From NCBI RefSeq assembly GCF_002078875.1, contig NC_034410.1, positions 104,990,353 to 105,054,352 on the forward strand: a stretch of DNA of 64,000 nucleotides, written 5' to 3'. Below are positions 35,168 through 48,100 of this stretch, piece by piece. The notes under the pieces are model-generated. The model was given only the letters and a program-made list of their open reading frames with translations. It was not told the DNA's origin and searched no databases. Each line of letters begins with the position of its first letter. Positions within the stretch are counted from its first letter, which is position 1. A program made the position numbers and the translations under genes. The DNA comes from Numida meleagris (Eukaryota > Chordata > Aves > Galliformes > Numididae).

Positions 35168-38100
35168 AAATCCTCTTCCCCCTGTAGCAGAGGGCAGCTG
35201 CTGGGGATCCCCACCACAGAGCTGCAGCACAGACTGGGGTAAACACACGCCCAGTTCTTGCATGCATCATTATGGGACATTAATGCAGACTGATTCTGTT
35301 TGAGGTGTTTGCAGTCTTCCTAAAAATTGCTAAAGATAGAATATAATCCCAAATACAGTGCATTTGCTCATGTGCACTCATATGGACACTGTTGGTCCGT
35401 ACCTGGTTAAAATAAATATGTTTTTACAAAAATGATACAAATGATTTTGATCCACATATCAGCTGGGAAGCAGCTACTGCTTGTAGCCTCTAAGAATTAA
35501 AAAAGCCACTGGTTCAAACTACCTTAAAACACTGGTCAGATTGTTTGGAAGAGCACCTTTTACCTCGCATTTGTAACCACCTAGGAACACGAGCACTAGC
35601 ACACGTTGTGGCTCAACTAGTGGCTGCTGCCTTGAAGAAAAATAGGTGAGTCAGATCTCCTGCAATCCTTTGATTATAACAAATTACAAAGGATTTAGAC
35701 TCAAAAAAAATCCACTGATAACAAACAAGCAGTAATAGCAAATACCTACAAAATGAGCTGGTGAAATCAGCCTATTTCTCATGCCAGCATACTTCATTTG
35801 CACAACGTAAAACTGAAATTTTGCACTGACTATACAGATTCCAAGAAGCAGAGTGGTGTTTTTACTAGAGAAATACCCTCACTAAACTTGCAAAAAGTTC
35901 TTTAAGCTGAACTTTAGACTTCAAGTCTGGTAAGACAGTGCGATCAGCTAAATGTAGACTTTCAAATCATAAATTCTTCAATTTGCTTTGTTTTCTGACA
36001 TAATGAAGTAATATTTTGCTTCTCTGTAATGTGTAGAACCTTAATTACAAAAAGACATTCAATTCTATTGCAGTACATAGGTTTCATACATACAATTTCG
36101 ATGAACGTACTTCATGTTACTCATGAACATGTACTCATGGTTCAAGTTGCTGATAACCCAAAATATTTCTAAAAACTGCAGTCCTAACCACTAACTGCAG
36201 GACACTACAGATGCTTGAGGCTCCTTCAGTTTACTTTTAATTTTCAACCGTGAGATCCAACCCTCCCATTTCAAAAACAATCAGCCATATCACAAAGCTT
36301 TGTCTTAATACATAAATGCGCAAGATCAGAGATAAAACTGTTGACAATGCTGCTTATTTTACTCAGCAGGAACTTCTCCACAAGAATCAGAATCAGGCAC
36401 TCAGGCTTTATTCGGACTCATGACAAAGGGTAGTATTATTGCTGCTCTGCATGGGGACACCCCCAGGGTAGAACTGTGAGTACCGAAATTGTTGCAGTGT
36501 AGTTTAGTGATACTTGAAGAAATTCCGTGACTTAGCTCAAACTAGTGCACTCTCAGGTTTTCCTTTGTTTCAGAGGTCCCATTGGGTCCAGGGCTTGAGT
36601 TTAATTAATAGGTGCTGTATCCACATACTGTGAAGGAACATAGGAACAATCAACATGGTCAAATTAAATCCTCGTCTCCAGATTTTTAGAATCTGTCTGT
36701 GGGTTGCTCTGAATCATTTTTAAGTACATTTCACCCACAGGTTTCAAGAAGCAGTATAAATTTGGTGCATGCAGTTCACTTTTCTTATCTCTAAAAGCTC
36801 AGACTATCCTGAGCTTGTGTTTTTTCCTGGTAATTTTGCATCAGTTTCTGCTGCCTACCTAGAACAGTTCCAGCTGGGGACTTAGAAGATGGCTCTAGCA
36901 TCCACCTTCCTTGGAGAGCACAAAACCAACTAAGGCCAATGACTAGTTCATCATGCCTGCATTCTTAATGGAGACTCCTCGTACCCCAGAAAGCGTGCAC
37001 TCATGAATCTTGCAGTAGTTTGGCACTACCTTTACAGCTATGTTTCTGCGAGGAAGAAGAGACTTTCCAGGTCCCCTGCTAAACCAGAGGTAGGATCCCA
37101 GCCCGCAAGCACCCATGGGCAGCCCCAGCACCCTACAGAACATCCTCCTCTGTTTGAGACTTCTCCCAAGTGCTAGGGAGGAACTCAGGGCTCTGGAGAC
37201 CGGGCTTCGTGTGCTGCAAAAATTAATTAGTGACTTCAGAAGCAGAGGCAAATAACTGTGATGTTATGTGGTTAAATGGCCAGCTCTGAAGGATTTTTTT
37301 TTTTTTTGGTGAAAATCAGTAGACGCCGGTAGATCAATAGAAATTTTCTGTATAAAAACATTTTCTCCTGAAACAGCGAGCTTAGCCTTATTCAAACAAA
37401 TTATTCTGTTATTTAAAGACGTATCTTCACCTCTGTAGAACACCACTGTTTTGTGCCTGTGTAGAGCTAGCGGACTTTAAGGAATTGGTTATTGTCTCTG
37501 AGGACAACAAATTTTTTTCCAATATTAAAATTTTCCAGTGAAAGCCCTCAAGTGGCTAAGACTGCTTCAGGAGTGCACTGGCGGTGTTTTACCTGGGGGC
37601 AAACCCTTTCCATGGCAGCCATCCTCTGTGAGGAGAAGCCAGGCTGTTAAAATGAAGCAGCTGGGGTGAGGCCAAACCACTGCTCCAGGAGAAGGGTTTT
37701 ACTGCTGTTGTAAATCTTTGCAGTTAAGAAAAATCAAACTTCTGAGTGTACAAATAATCATTTCCTTCTGGTTGTGCTGGAGAGTACCCATGAGCTGACA
37801 AGAGAACAGTGGCTCCAACTTCACTGAGTGAAACTGAACCTGGTACAGAAAGCCCCTGAAATGTGTTAACAAGACCTAGGATGGAGGCTCGAGCACTGCA
37901 CATAAGCCCTTATACAGAACTCTGCCCTGGACATATCTTCCTTGGAGCTGAAATCAATGGGAGCCACTAAATGTACAGCTGATTCTAGTAGTTGTGATTC
38001 TGCTGAATAAAACTAAGTGCAAACGAGCCTGTGCAGACATCAGTGGTACTTCTGGGAGCTGCAAGACAAGGGCTGCATGGGGGCTGGCCAGGACACTGGG

Positions 38101-39611
38101 CTGTGGAAGCCATGCATCACTCTACCATGGCTCCTAACACGATTTCACTTGTCTGGAGATAGCACGCAGATAATCTCTATCCTATGATAGGACATAGTCA
38201 TATAGAGATGTTTACAGTCAGTACTTTATAAAGTACTTGAGCATGTATTTAAACACGCTGCTGAACATCAGTGTGATTAATACTTTGCTGAATTAGAGAT
38301 ATGATACGCATACATTTTTCTGCTGTTGTAATTTTTCATTATGTAGCCTTATAAGCTGGTCATAAGGATTTCTTTTCAGTTGTGCATCCAGCAAATGAGT
38401 AAATTTGGGAGTCAAATTCTGCGTTAGTTATGCCCGCACAATGCCTTACACATGCATGAGGGCAGAAAACCACTCCATGACCTTTAATTGGACTTCTTTC
38501 CTGTTACTCTTTAATGATTCATCTAGAAAAAAAAAAAAAAACAGTCCTTTCTCATCTGGCAACTGTTTGACATTCTTTTCATGCCATTGCAATCAGAAAA
38601 GTATCTTCTACATAAGGTGTATATGCTAGTTAAGCTGCATGCATAGAGCAGCCGTAATTCTTGACCAGCCAGCAAGGTGGTGAGTCAAGATCAGACCGAT
38701 ACACTCTGTTCTTCTCTGTGTAAAACTGAGGGGAGAGATAGGAAGAGCAGAAATACAGCCATTACATCATTCATCAACATAATTCAATTAAAATCTATTT
38801 TAATGACTTCTATTAGTGTCATTTCCTGAGCCTCCCCATCTGAAAGTGATACACGCATAGGTCTTTCTGACTTTGTCCTTTCCTGTTCAGCCCAAGGAAC
38901 TCCAAAGGAGTGCTTACCATCTCCTAGTTTCATGTTTTGGAGTCAAACCTTCTCTTTTTAAAAAAAAAATTGAACCTCAAAGTATTGGCCTACCCTTACA
39001 CATTAAGGTGCTGGTTACTGTCATCACTGCAAAACAGTCACTTCACTCACATTTATTTTGCTTTTACACACAAGAAAACAAGCTTGATTTCCTTAGCAGT
39101 TTTAGCTGTAGCTATCTCAGAGTTGAATGGTTTTTTTCCCCCCTAATTTAGAGCTAAAATTGTGCGCAAACAGTATTTAATTCTAACAAAATGGGAAATT
39201 TTAAAATGATTCAGTCACTGAGAGCTACAGGCTCACATCAGACACCATAAGCCATGGACGTTTGCTGAACACTTACTGCATCCGGGTAGGCTCACCTGGG
39301 GTCAGAGGTAGCGTTCATGAGGCAGAAGGGAAGCCAATTCCCCCTCACTGTCCCACTCAACAGCTCCCCAGAAGCTGGAGTGGGGGTCTCTCTGGGCTGC
39401 CTGGCTCGCCCCCTCCAGTCCTAGGCCTAACCTAACATGGATGCCAGCTGCTGCTGGGCACATGAAACCAGCTGCCCCTCTGGGCTGAAAATATAGCTCC
39501 TGCTACACACTGCACTACAGACAAAACCAGCCCACACTGGACTTTTTCCGCTCGCCCCAGTCCAACCTCACCTAATTAGGCTGTGCACCCACCCACACAA
39601 TTAATTCATTT

Positions 39612-39800
39612 TCCATAAAAGGTTAAGGCCAGGCCAGGATTTATACCTTTCCTAGGATTCAGTCTGGTTTGAAGCAATGGGATTTCCACCATTTCCCATG
39701 GGGGACTATTCCACAACCTAATAGATCTCAATGTCAGGAAGTTTTTTCCTGATACTCAGCCATAATTCATATCCATGAATTATGAGCTACTGTCGACATC
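39612..39800 (-). mobile_element. Ancient CR1-family LINE relic
   Basis: Reverse-oriented old CR1 3' region. It begins TCCATAAAAGGTTAAGGCCA, then GGGATTTCCACCATTTCCCA, GGGGGACTATTCCACAACCT, AATAGATCTCAATGTCAGGA and AGTTTTTTCCTGATACTCAG. These blocks are characteristic of the diverged amniote CR1 copies, not the young avian ones. It is non-coding. The preceding GC-rich 39290-39600 could be an extension of the same relic, but I cannot align it. Confidence 0.65.
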
Positions 39801-40198
39801 ACACCCATTGAGGCATTCCTAGAGCCTGCTTCATTTAAAATTATATGCTCTAGTTATGCAGGGTTTCTGTGTACTAGGGCAAAATGCTTTTTCTGCAGGT
39901 TAATTCATTACTATTCAATTTGTTAACACTTTTTTTTCTCAGTATGAACAGTCATTTTGCAGTTGCATACCCTACAGTAGCACAATCTCCATTTGGGAGT
40001 AGAATCACAATATATAAATATGATAAAACAACATACCAAAAACCATCCCCGTAAAGACATATTAGTCTGTTCCTGAAGATACTTACTCCAGCATTCAGTT
40101 AAATGAAAGCAGTAGCTCATATAACACCTGGTACGAGATAGAAAGCTAAGGAAAAAAACCCAAGTCCATAATAAATTTTTATTTCTGTCCTTAACAGA

Positions 40199-40218
40199 GG
40201 GAGGGTACAGGGGTAGGG
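40199..40218 (+). other. G-quadruplex-type motif in a purine tract
   Basis: GGGAGGGTACAGGGGTAGGG has four G runs of three or more separated by loops of 1, 4 and 2 bases. A GGAAGGAAAGGAAGGAAGG-type purine run follows to about 40247. It is on the strand opposite KLHL14, so any DNA quadruplex would form on the strand used as template for KLHL14. Confidence 0.7.
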
Positions 40219-43200
40219 AAGGAAAGGAAGGAAGGAGAAAATAGAGAAAAACTGGGAAGCGAACAACTTCCTACAAACAGTAAGAGACCACACTGCAATA
40301 CGGGCATACAACAGTGAAAATAAACTTGAGGATACAAAATGTGCACCTCTACCCATTAATAGCAGAGGGAAACTGAGAAAAATAAGGTCGGTTTCTGAAA
40401 TCTGTACTGCAAATAATTGCAAACAAAACTTCTTGGAAGGAAACTCTAATTTTAGGAGGATTTGAGAGGAGAATATTGATAAAGTGTGTTATCAATTTCT
40501 CAAAAAGTCAGAGGATTTCTACGAGAATTGTTTATGATTACATTTTGCCCAGCTAGTGGTGCTTTGCCATCCTGTTTGCATCCCATTTGTACATAAATAA
40601 AATGTCACATTAGATACTAGAAAAGAGATTGCTTTCTGAAGTAAGCAACTAGGAAGACACCAGATTTCATTTTCATCTCCATACGTGCCTGGCTCCCACT
40701 AATGCTACATAAATCCCAGTGCAACTAGATGAGAATAAACACATACATTTTACCTGAAATCATCTAACAAGCAGAAAGCCATGTTTACAGTAAGCACTAA
40801 ATTCACACAATGCCATGCAATTTTGCATGGAAGCTATCTATTCCAGAGAGCTCAGTTTTTAGAGACACTGGCCAAATAGATTTAAGGGACGTACAAAGAG
40901 CTGGTGAGAATGTTTTTGGTGATACTTCCTTCCACTGGAAACCATGTGACTTTACTGAAATCTGCATCGAGCCAAATGGGGCATTTGCTTTGAATGGAAG
41001 CCAGGCCAACATAGCTTCCAGTCCCTACTCTGCTTGGACAACAGTATGCGTGTTTGCACCAGAAAAAGATGCTCATCGGCTGAGATAACTTGAAATGCTA
41101 AAGATCCTTTAGGACTACATTAAGTCTAAGCACCTATGCTATGTTGCTCACCTGGGTTTACTGGGAAAGGCATGGCAACTTATTTGTAGCTATGTTGCTT
41201 GTGATCCACAACTAGCTTTGCACAAATTGTGGACAAAGCTATGAAACACCCATTGGGACATATATGAGGGACTCAAATTAAAGAAATTATACTCTGACTT
41301 GGGAAAAGCAGGGTAATGCAGAAACTTGAACATCAGTTGCCTGCCTCTTCATGCTACAAGGAGTGTTGATACGAGAAGGGACATTCTAATACAATTCTGG
41401 TTTCACAAAAACATTTTACAGAATTGTTTTCATTTTGCCCTGGAACAAAGCTGTAGAAGTTGCTGCAAAATCGAACTGTCATTCTCAAGCCATCTGTAAA
41501 GATGAGTAACTGATGTTGAAATAGGAGGTAGAAAAAGGTAAGTTCTATGACACAGGAGGAAGTCTTTGAGTCAAAGGTTTTGATTTACTTGCAAGGATAT
41601 AGCAGGGACCAGCATATCCAGGAAATCAGCTGCTTTCTTTGCAAGATGTCTACAGAGAAGCACAGAAGCACACCAGCAGCTACTGTGGAAATGACACAGA
41701 TCATCCAGTATCTCATCTGTCTTACTCCTGCTAACTTCTTACCTGGAGCCAGTCCGCACCTCACCTCTGCACTGTCTTGGCCTCTGCCTAAGGACATTTG
41801 GGAACAGGGTTGTACACACAAATAGTCCTGGCTGAGCACAAGTACACAGCAGAACATTCAGGTAAGACTTTTTGACTTTACCTGAAAGTAACTGCTGGTG
41901 GAGCTTCCGAGGATGAAGATGATAGAGTCAGGCAGGCTTGTATATGTTAAAGAAAATTAACATCCTGGAAGTTATCTTGCAAAAGAAAATGAAAAATTTC
42001 ATACATCTGGGTTTTCAGAAAGGTAGGTGAACAGCTGAAAGGCTGTTGAGGGCTTCAGCACAAACAGGCCAGCACAGACTGAATCTGGCCTTAGTAAAAC
42101 CTAGTAATGTTAGTATGACCGACAATTTCAAAGACACTGTGTAGAAAGATATAAAGGAACTGAGAATATAGGAAGAGAAAGCTGTCCACTACCTATGATA
42201 CACCATGCTTATGAATAAAGAGGGAAATATGCAGAATAATCTGCTTTATGAATAAGTAGAAAGCCTCAATTGAAATTGTTTTAAAAAATGTGAATAATTT
42301 ATATCAGCCCTTCATTCTCTAGGGGTTTCAGCTGAAAGAAGGAGAAATGAACTTAACAGCCTTCTTGGTCAAGCCAGGGACAGAGAATGGAAGTTATCAC
42401 AAGTTACACAGTCAAATAACACCTGTGTAAAAGCAGAAGCCAGTAACACTGTAATCAAAAAGGAAAATACATGGAAAGAGGGCTAACATTTCTTGAAATG
42501 TTATCTCAAATAGTAATGCACAACAAAATAATATTTAACAAATACAGCATTCACTGTGAGAACATGCTACATTTTCATTCATTCTTAAAGCTCTCTCTTG
42601 CTCTTAGATACACAGGCAGGCATCATTAATGGCACTTGCATGGTTGAATTCCCATGCATCATCCTCAGAACAGGAGTTGTGGCTACCTCTAGCACACGCA
42701 AAAAAAATACTACATTGCTGTTTCTCACCACTATATTCTCACTTTTCCACATGTGAAAAGCATGTAGCACATGGGCAGTGTGCCTGCCTGCACTGGAGAG
42801 GTCTCCAAAATCCAGCCTGAATGTTGGATAGCTGCATCAGTCAGTCAACATTTCTGTTTACGACTCCCTTGTTTACTGTGACCTTACTTTCCTCTTTCAG
42901 AACTTCTTAAGCAGGGTTAAACATAAGGATGGGAAATACAGATGGAAATTATGCTTAAAATTAGCTTTTAATGCAATCAGTGTGCTTGCCTAAGAAAGAG
43001 AATAAATATGAGCATGTTGATATGTGCTTACATACTTGCACAACTTCTACATATACCTACCACAATTATTGAATCTGTCTAGTAGGTAATAGCAAGACTT
43101 CTGCTTTACTAATACACTAATGCTTGCTCAAGCGTTTCAATGCAGTGGCGAAACCATCCTTGATACAGCACTAAAGCAGAAACTGCAGCATTCCAGACTG

Positions 43201-43989
43201 CTGGATAAATGAAGTAAGAGAGAGGAAATTTATCAGGGCTGCCAAGAGCTGTTCATCAAGACACGTTTTTGATTAACGTAAGTATGTACTATTCTCACAA
43301 GTGACGAAAAAGCAATTATAACTGGCACATGTCAAGACATTTAACTTGTCCATCTGACTCTACTCACTTTTTGTAAACACCGCTTCTTTTATTCAATCTA
43401 CAAACTGATTAGAGGTAAATTGCAGGAGGAAACCTTTGCTCCTAACACACTGACATTCTTCTAGAAAGTAAAAGTTCTACACAGAATTTGTTTCCTTAAA
43501 AGAAGTAAAAATATCCAATGGCACAATATCTGCTAGGCATACGGAGATACTTAAACTGAAATTAATGCCTTTGAAAATTTCTCCCAAGAACTTCTGATGT
43601 AAGCATATAGATTATACTGTCTGTTCTGTAGATAACCTATCTTGAAAGGAAAATACAGAGGAGTTTTTTAGGGAAAACTGGTTAAAGCACTAATACACAC
43701 AAAGGACTGACAAACTCTGCAATGCCAAAGCCATTTCAGAAAAACAGTGGAGCAAACATCATTCTGTACAGGAAAGGCTAACACAACTAAGTGTCACAGA
43801 ACTGCTGGTGGAAACAGAAAAGAAGGAAATGCCCCCTAACCCAGCAGAAAAAATGCAGGCTGGGATGGAGAGTGACCCAGGTTTGCTGATGCTGACTATG
43901 ACATGAAGCAAACCATTTTTCCTTCTTCTCATGTTACTTCTTTGTTGGTAAAATGCATAAATAATGCCTGTCCACTTCTGAAAGGTTTT

Positions 43990-44530
43990 GTAGAACCACC
44001 AGTACTATGTTCTGGAGTACTGCATCCAGGCCTGGGGCCACCAGTACAAGAAAGACGCAGAGCTGTTGGAACGAGTTCAGAGGAGGGCCACCAAAATGAT
44101 CAGAGGGCTGGAGCACCTCTCCTATGAGGAAAGGCTGAGGGAACTGGGCTTGTTTAGTTCGGAGAAGAGAAGGCTCCAAGAAGACCTCATTGTAGCCTTC
44201 CAATTCTTGAAGAGAGCATATAAACAGGAGGGGGAATGATTGTTCACGAGGGTGGATAGTGATAGGACAAGGGGGAATAGTCTTAAACTGAGACAGGGGA
44301 GATTTAGGTTAGATGTTAGAAGGAAGTTTTTCACTCAGAGGGTGGTGACGCACTGGAACAGGTTGCCCAAGGAGGTTGTGGATGCCCCATCGCTGGAGGC
44401 ATTCAAGGCCAGGCTGGACATGGCTCTGGGCAGCCTGGTCTAGTGGTTGGCAACCCTGCATGAGCAGGGGAGTTGAAACTCAATGATCTTTGAGGTCCTT
44501 TTCAACCCAGGCCATTCTATGATTCTATGG
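43990..44530 (+). mobile_element. CR1 LINE 3' fragment, about 540 bp, well preserved
   Basis: The best-preserved CR1 in the window. It runs GGAGTACTGCATCCAGGCCT, AGAGGAGGGCCACCAAAATG, GGGCTGGAGCACCTCTCCTA, GAGGAAAGGCTGAGGGAACT, then GATTTAGGTTAGATGTTAGA, CACTGGAACAGGTTGCCCAA, AGGCCAGGCTGGACATGGCT, GGGCAGCCTGGTCTAGTGGT, GTTGAAACTCAATGATCTTT and the terminal CCATTCTATGATTCTATGG repeat. It includes the tail of the reverse-transcriptase ORF and the full 3'UTR, is 5'-truncated, and is opposite in orientation to KLHL14. Open frames overlapping it are LINE sequence, not genes. Confidence 0.95.
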
Positions 44531-45135
44531 TTTAAGTGAGGGTTGACACTCAGAATGTTGTTACTGAAGACAGAGGACTGCTTCTCAGGAGGCTGGACAG
44601 AATACACTGAAGGAAAATTAAGAAGTCAGAATGATAGAAATAAAGTACGTTGTGTGCTAACCGAGCTACCTGAACTAGAAGTTGCCTCATGTGAAAAAGA
44701 AAACACAGCTAATCTGGGCAAGGAAGATACCCTCACAAAGGAGTACAGAAAGGTTACTGGCTGCTTTTTGTGTCAGTCAGAAGCAGACAAGCAACTGACA
44801 ACTCCCTGATACTGTGTGGTCGCTGCTAGCATGAAGGAAAGAGATAAGGAAATCGAAGTGCCTGATTCATTGTTTGTCCTTCCACACTGACCAAACACAG
44901 CAGACTGAAGCAGACCTAGTAAAGAGCAAGAAGTTCACAGAAATTTGAGAAGAGTTAAAATCAGGTTAAGGGGTAACGGTAACTAGAAAGGAGGTGCTGG
45001 TTATCCTGACAAAACTCTTCACGCCGGTGACCTTTTCGGCATTTTCTTGTCTTCCTTACCCAAATATTTCACCTATGTTATACTTTTCATTGGACACTGA
45101 CACTGGCTTTTACAGTGGTTTCAAATCCAAACCAA

Positions 45136-45185
45136 GTGCAATACATATATGTACATATACGTACATGTACAATACGTACATGTAT
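45136..45185. repeat. Alternating purine-pyrimidine tract
   Basis: The bases at 45141-45171 alternate strictly (31 nt) and those at 45172-45185 do so again. They are built from GTACAT, ATATAC and ACGTAC units that are also partly self-complementary. Confidence 0.8.
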
Positions 45186-48100
45186 TTGCCATTATTTTGA
45201 TGCTTACAGATTCCTTTTCATGGTTTAGACAGACAATATGGTTATCTTAGGGAGGGTAAGGAATGTTATAGTTAGCATCTTCTTAAGAAACAAAGTATGA
45301 AAGAAAGATCTGCTGCGCCTTACTACAGATGCAAAGTGCCCTGTAAGTGTTCAGTAATGTTTCCTAATATTTTACCCTTTTTTGCTTTACACAGGGAAAA
45401 AGTTCTGCATTGGGAGTATACCTCACAACGTGTAAGATACCTTTTCTCTCCTACTTATCACTTCTAATCAGACTGATGGATACATCGCTATGAAAAAGTA
45501 CAAAAAAACTCACCAAAAATAAAACAAGGACTGCATCATTTTTATTTATTTCTTTCATTCTCTGTTCAGGTAGCAAGAAATTTAATTCCAGTTGGATCAG
45601 TCTCTCGTGATATTTTTTTCTTTCATTTAATATATTTTTTAAATGCTCAGAGGCATTATGACAGAAAAGCATGTATTTTTTGTCCTAGTTTATACTCATC
45701 ATCTTTACCATTACAACAAGACAAAAGCATTAAAGTAAAATTAATCATGTCAAAAGATTTTAGCAAAAAAACAAGTGAGACCATGCATAAAGCATCGCTT
45801 TGTCTAGTGTGAAGTCACGCTCTGATTAAAAACATATAATGAAAGTGAAAGTAATACATCATTGCCTTAGCAGTAGGGTTTTTGGGAGAGCTATGCAATT
45901 CTGAATACAAAAAAATCTTTATAGGCTTCAGATTTTGAAACTTGCATTGATTACAGAGTAATTCTAACAAATAAAACATTATTTCACATCTTTAAAGTTT
46001 AATTAATCTTAAATGTTGCAGATAAAGCAAACAACTAACAGAGTCCCATAATTCCTGGTAGAGCTGTAGCTCATAAAAAATAGAAGTAGTGGTGGCTAGT
46101 TCTGGCCAGTGAGGCACAAGGTTGTGACATGGGGACCCCTGATTGACCCATACCCAGTAAGTAGTTATGAGGACAGTAAAACCTCATAGAATAATGAAAA
46201 ACCCTTCATAGAGCAGAACTTACCCTGTTGGTAAGGATTATCAAACACGCATCAGCTTCAGTTTGTGTCACTGCCAGTAGCAGCCTGGTGCTGTTACATG
46301 ACATAGGCAGCACTCAGTTAAAAAATGAACCAGGAGTTGTGTATGTGTAAGCCAGGCTGAAAAGAAATCACCCAGGAAAGATCTGTTCGCTGTACTTGGC
46401 CATACAGTCTATAAAATCCTCTAATTTGCTCAGGCATGACTGTGCAATAAGAAATGTTCTGAATTATACAGAAATGTGCACCTTATGAATTTCAGGTTAG
46501 GACTGTGACCCCATCAAATAAAATGAGGTGGCAGAACATGTTTGTGAAATACCACTTGCTTTCTCTTTTTCTGTCTCTATCTTTTGTTGCCAACATAGAA
46601 AAAATAACTCTATGAGAAATACGAGACAGGAAAAATACACAGTAATACTAGACTGTGAAAAATCTACCGATTCCTTGAGCCATAGCATTCTTGCCTATAG
46701 ATGATGACATTAAAAAATTGGAAATGGGTGCATGCTTCCCCTCCTCTTCTGGATCTATGAACAAGGCAAGTTGTTTTCCTGATTCCTTTAGAATTACTCC
46801 CATTAGTACTGATGCATTTGGTGCTTTGGGTAGCCAGGCAGAGAGAGGTGGGCAGTATCCCCTGCCAATAGATCTAGTCTCGTAGTGGGAACAAAATGAG
46901 ATTGCTACTCTGCTGAGCTGTCATACTCAATAGCTTGTGCTGTTCCACCTGTAACCGTCTTCACGGCTCCAAATACAGAGCTATGGCTTACATGGAGGCA
47001 GCAGTTCCTGACGGCTGGCGTTTTGTGTTCCCTGTGCATTGCACAATGCAGGACACAGAGCTCTAAGCAAAGGAATAGGTCCAACAGCCACTCCAAAGAG
47101 AGAAGAAAGGAAGAAACACAAGAGGCAAGCATCTGTCTTCACTTTAGTTCACAGATCCTACTGAGTAATTTCTGGGGCTCCTCTCAGTGGAGGGTGAGAG
47201 GAGACGGCATCCCCTCCTCAGCAGCTGCACCCAGGACTAAGTTCGCTAGATTGTTTCCCTACCTCCAATTGTCACTGGCATGGACTGCAGAAAATAAGTA
47301 ATGCAGATGGAAGAGGAAATGATGTACACCCCCGGTGCTGAGATAGAAGCACCCTGAAGTACCAGATTGCAAGGACTGACATGGTTTTCATCAAATTGTC
47401 ACATGAGCACGACATGGGTTTCACTCTGTCCCTGTTCTCCAGGAGCAAGCTCCTCACTTAACATAATGAGTAGTGGGCAATCTGCAACCTCAGGACCAAC
47501 AACGCTGCCTGTACATGTGGGAAAAAAAACAGAAATAACTTCCCTCTCCTTCACTGTTGATTGTAAGACAGAATAGGATAAACAGATCAATTATTTTCCG
47601 AAACTGTTGACTGGGAGAGAGCTAACAGCAAAAGGATAAAGTGTGGCATAAATATACTTCCTAAATTGCAAAAAGTACATCAAAACCAAAGATAGTATAA
47701 CGTCCTTAAATTCCCACATACCAGCTAAACATCATAGTATGTTTATTCAACACCATGACTGCACTGTATTATCACCATGTTATACTGTGACTAGTTTGTA
47801 GTCTTTACTAAAACAACTCAACCACAGTTCTTAAAACTGTTGAGTCCATGTACTCATATGCTACTAGAGTCATTTAATGCTTTACGAACGGACAAGACAA
47901 AAGCTCCTGTTCCAACCTGTCCCTACTTCCCAATCTCTTTAAACATTAAGTCAGAAAATAATGCAGGGAAATAAAACGTCTGCATACTTGAAACTCTTGC
48001 TTCAATTTTTCATAAATAATTCTTGTTAATATTGGTCAAGTAGTAATATTTTCTAGCAAACTACACTTGCTATTGTTAAGTCTTATTCAGAGAGAAAAGA

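Noticed and set aside
40803..41088. Overlapping open frames of 64-92 codons on both strands
   Set aside because: Three frames are open at once, which points to local base composition and not coding. There are no paired splice sites and I do not recognise the peptides.
43934..44443. Open frames on both strands around 44000-44440
   Set aside because: They lie within a CR1 element; the frames are LINE relics or their antisense shadows, not host genes.
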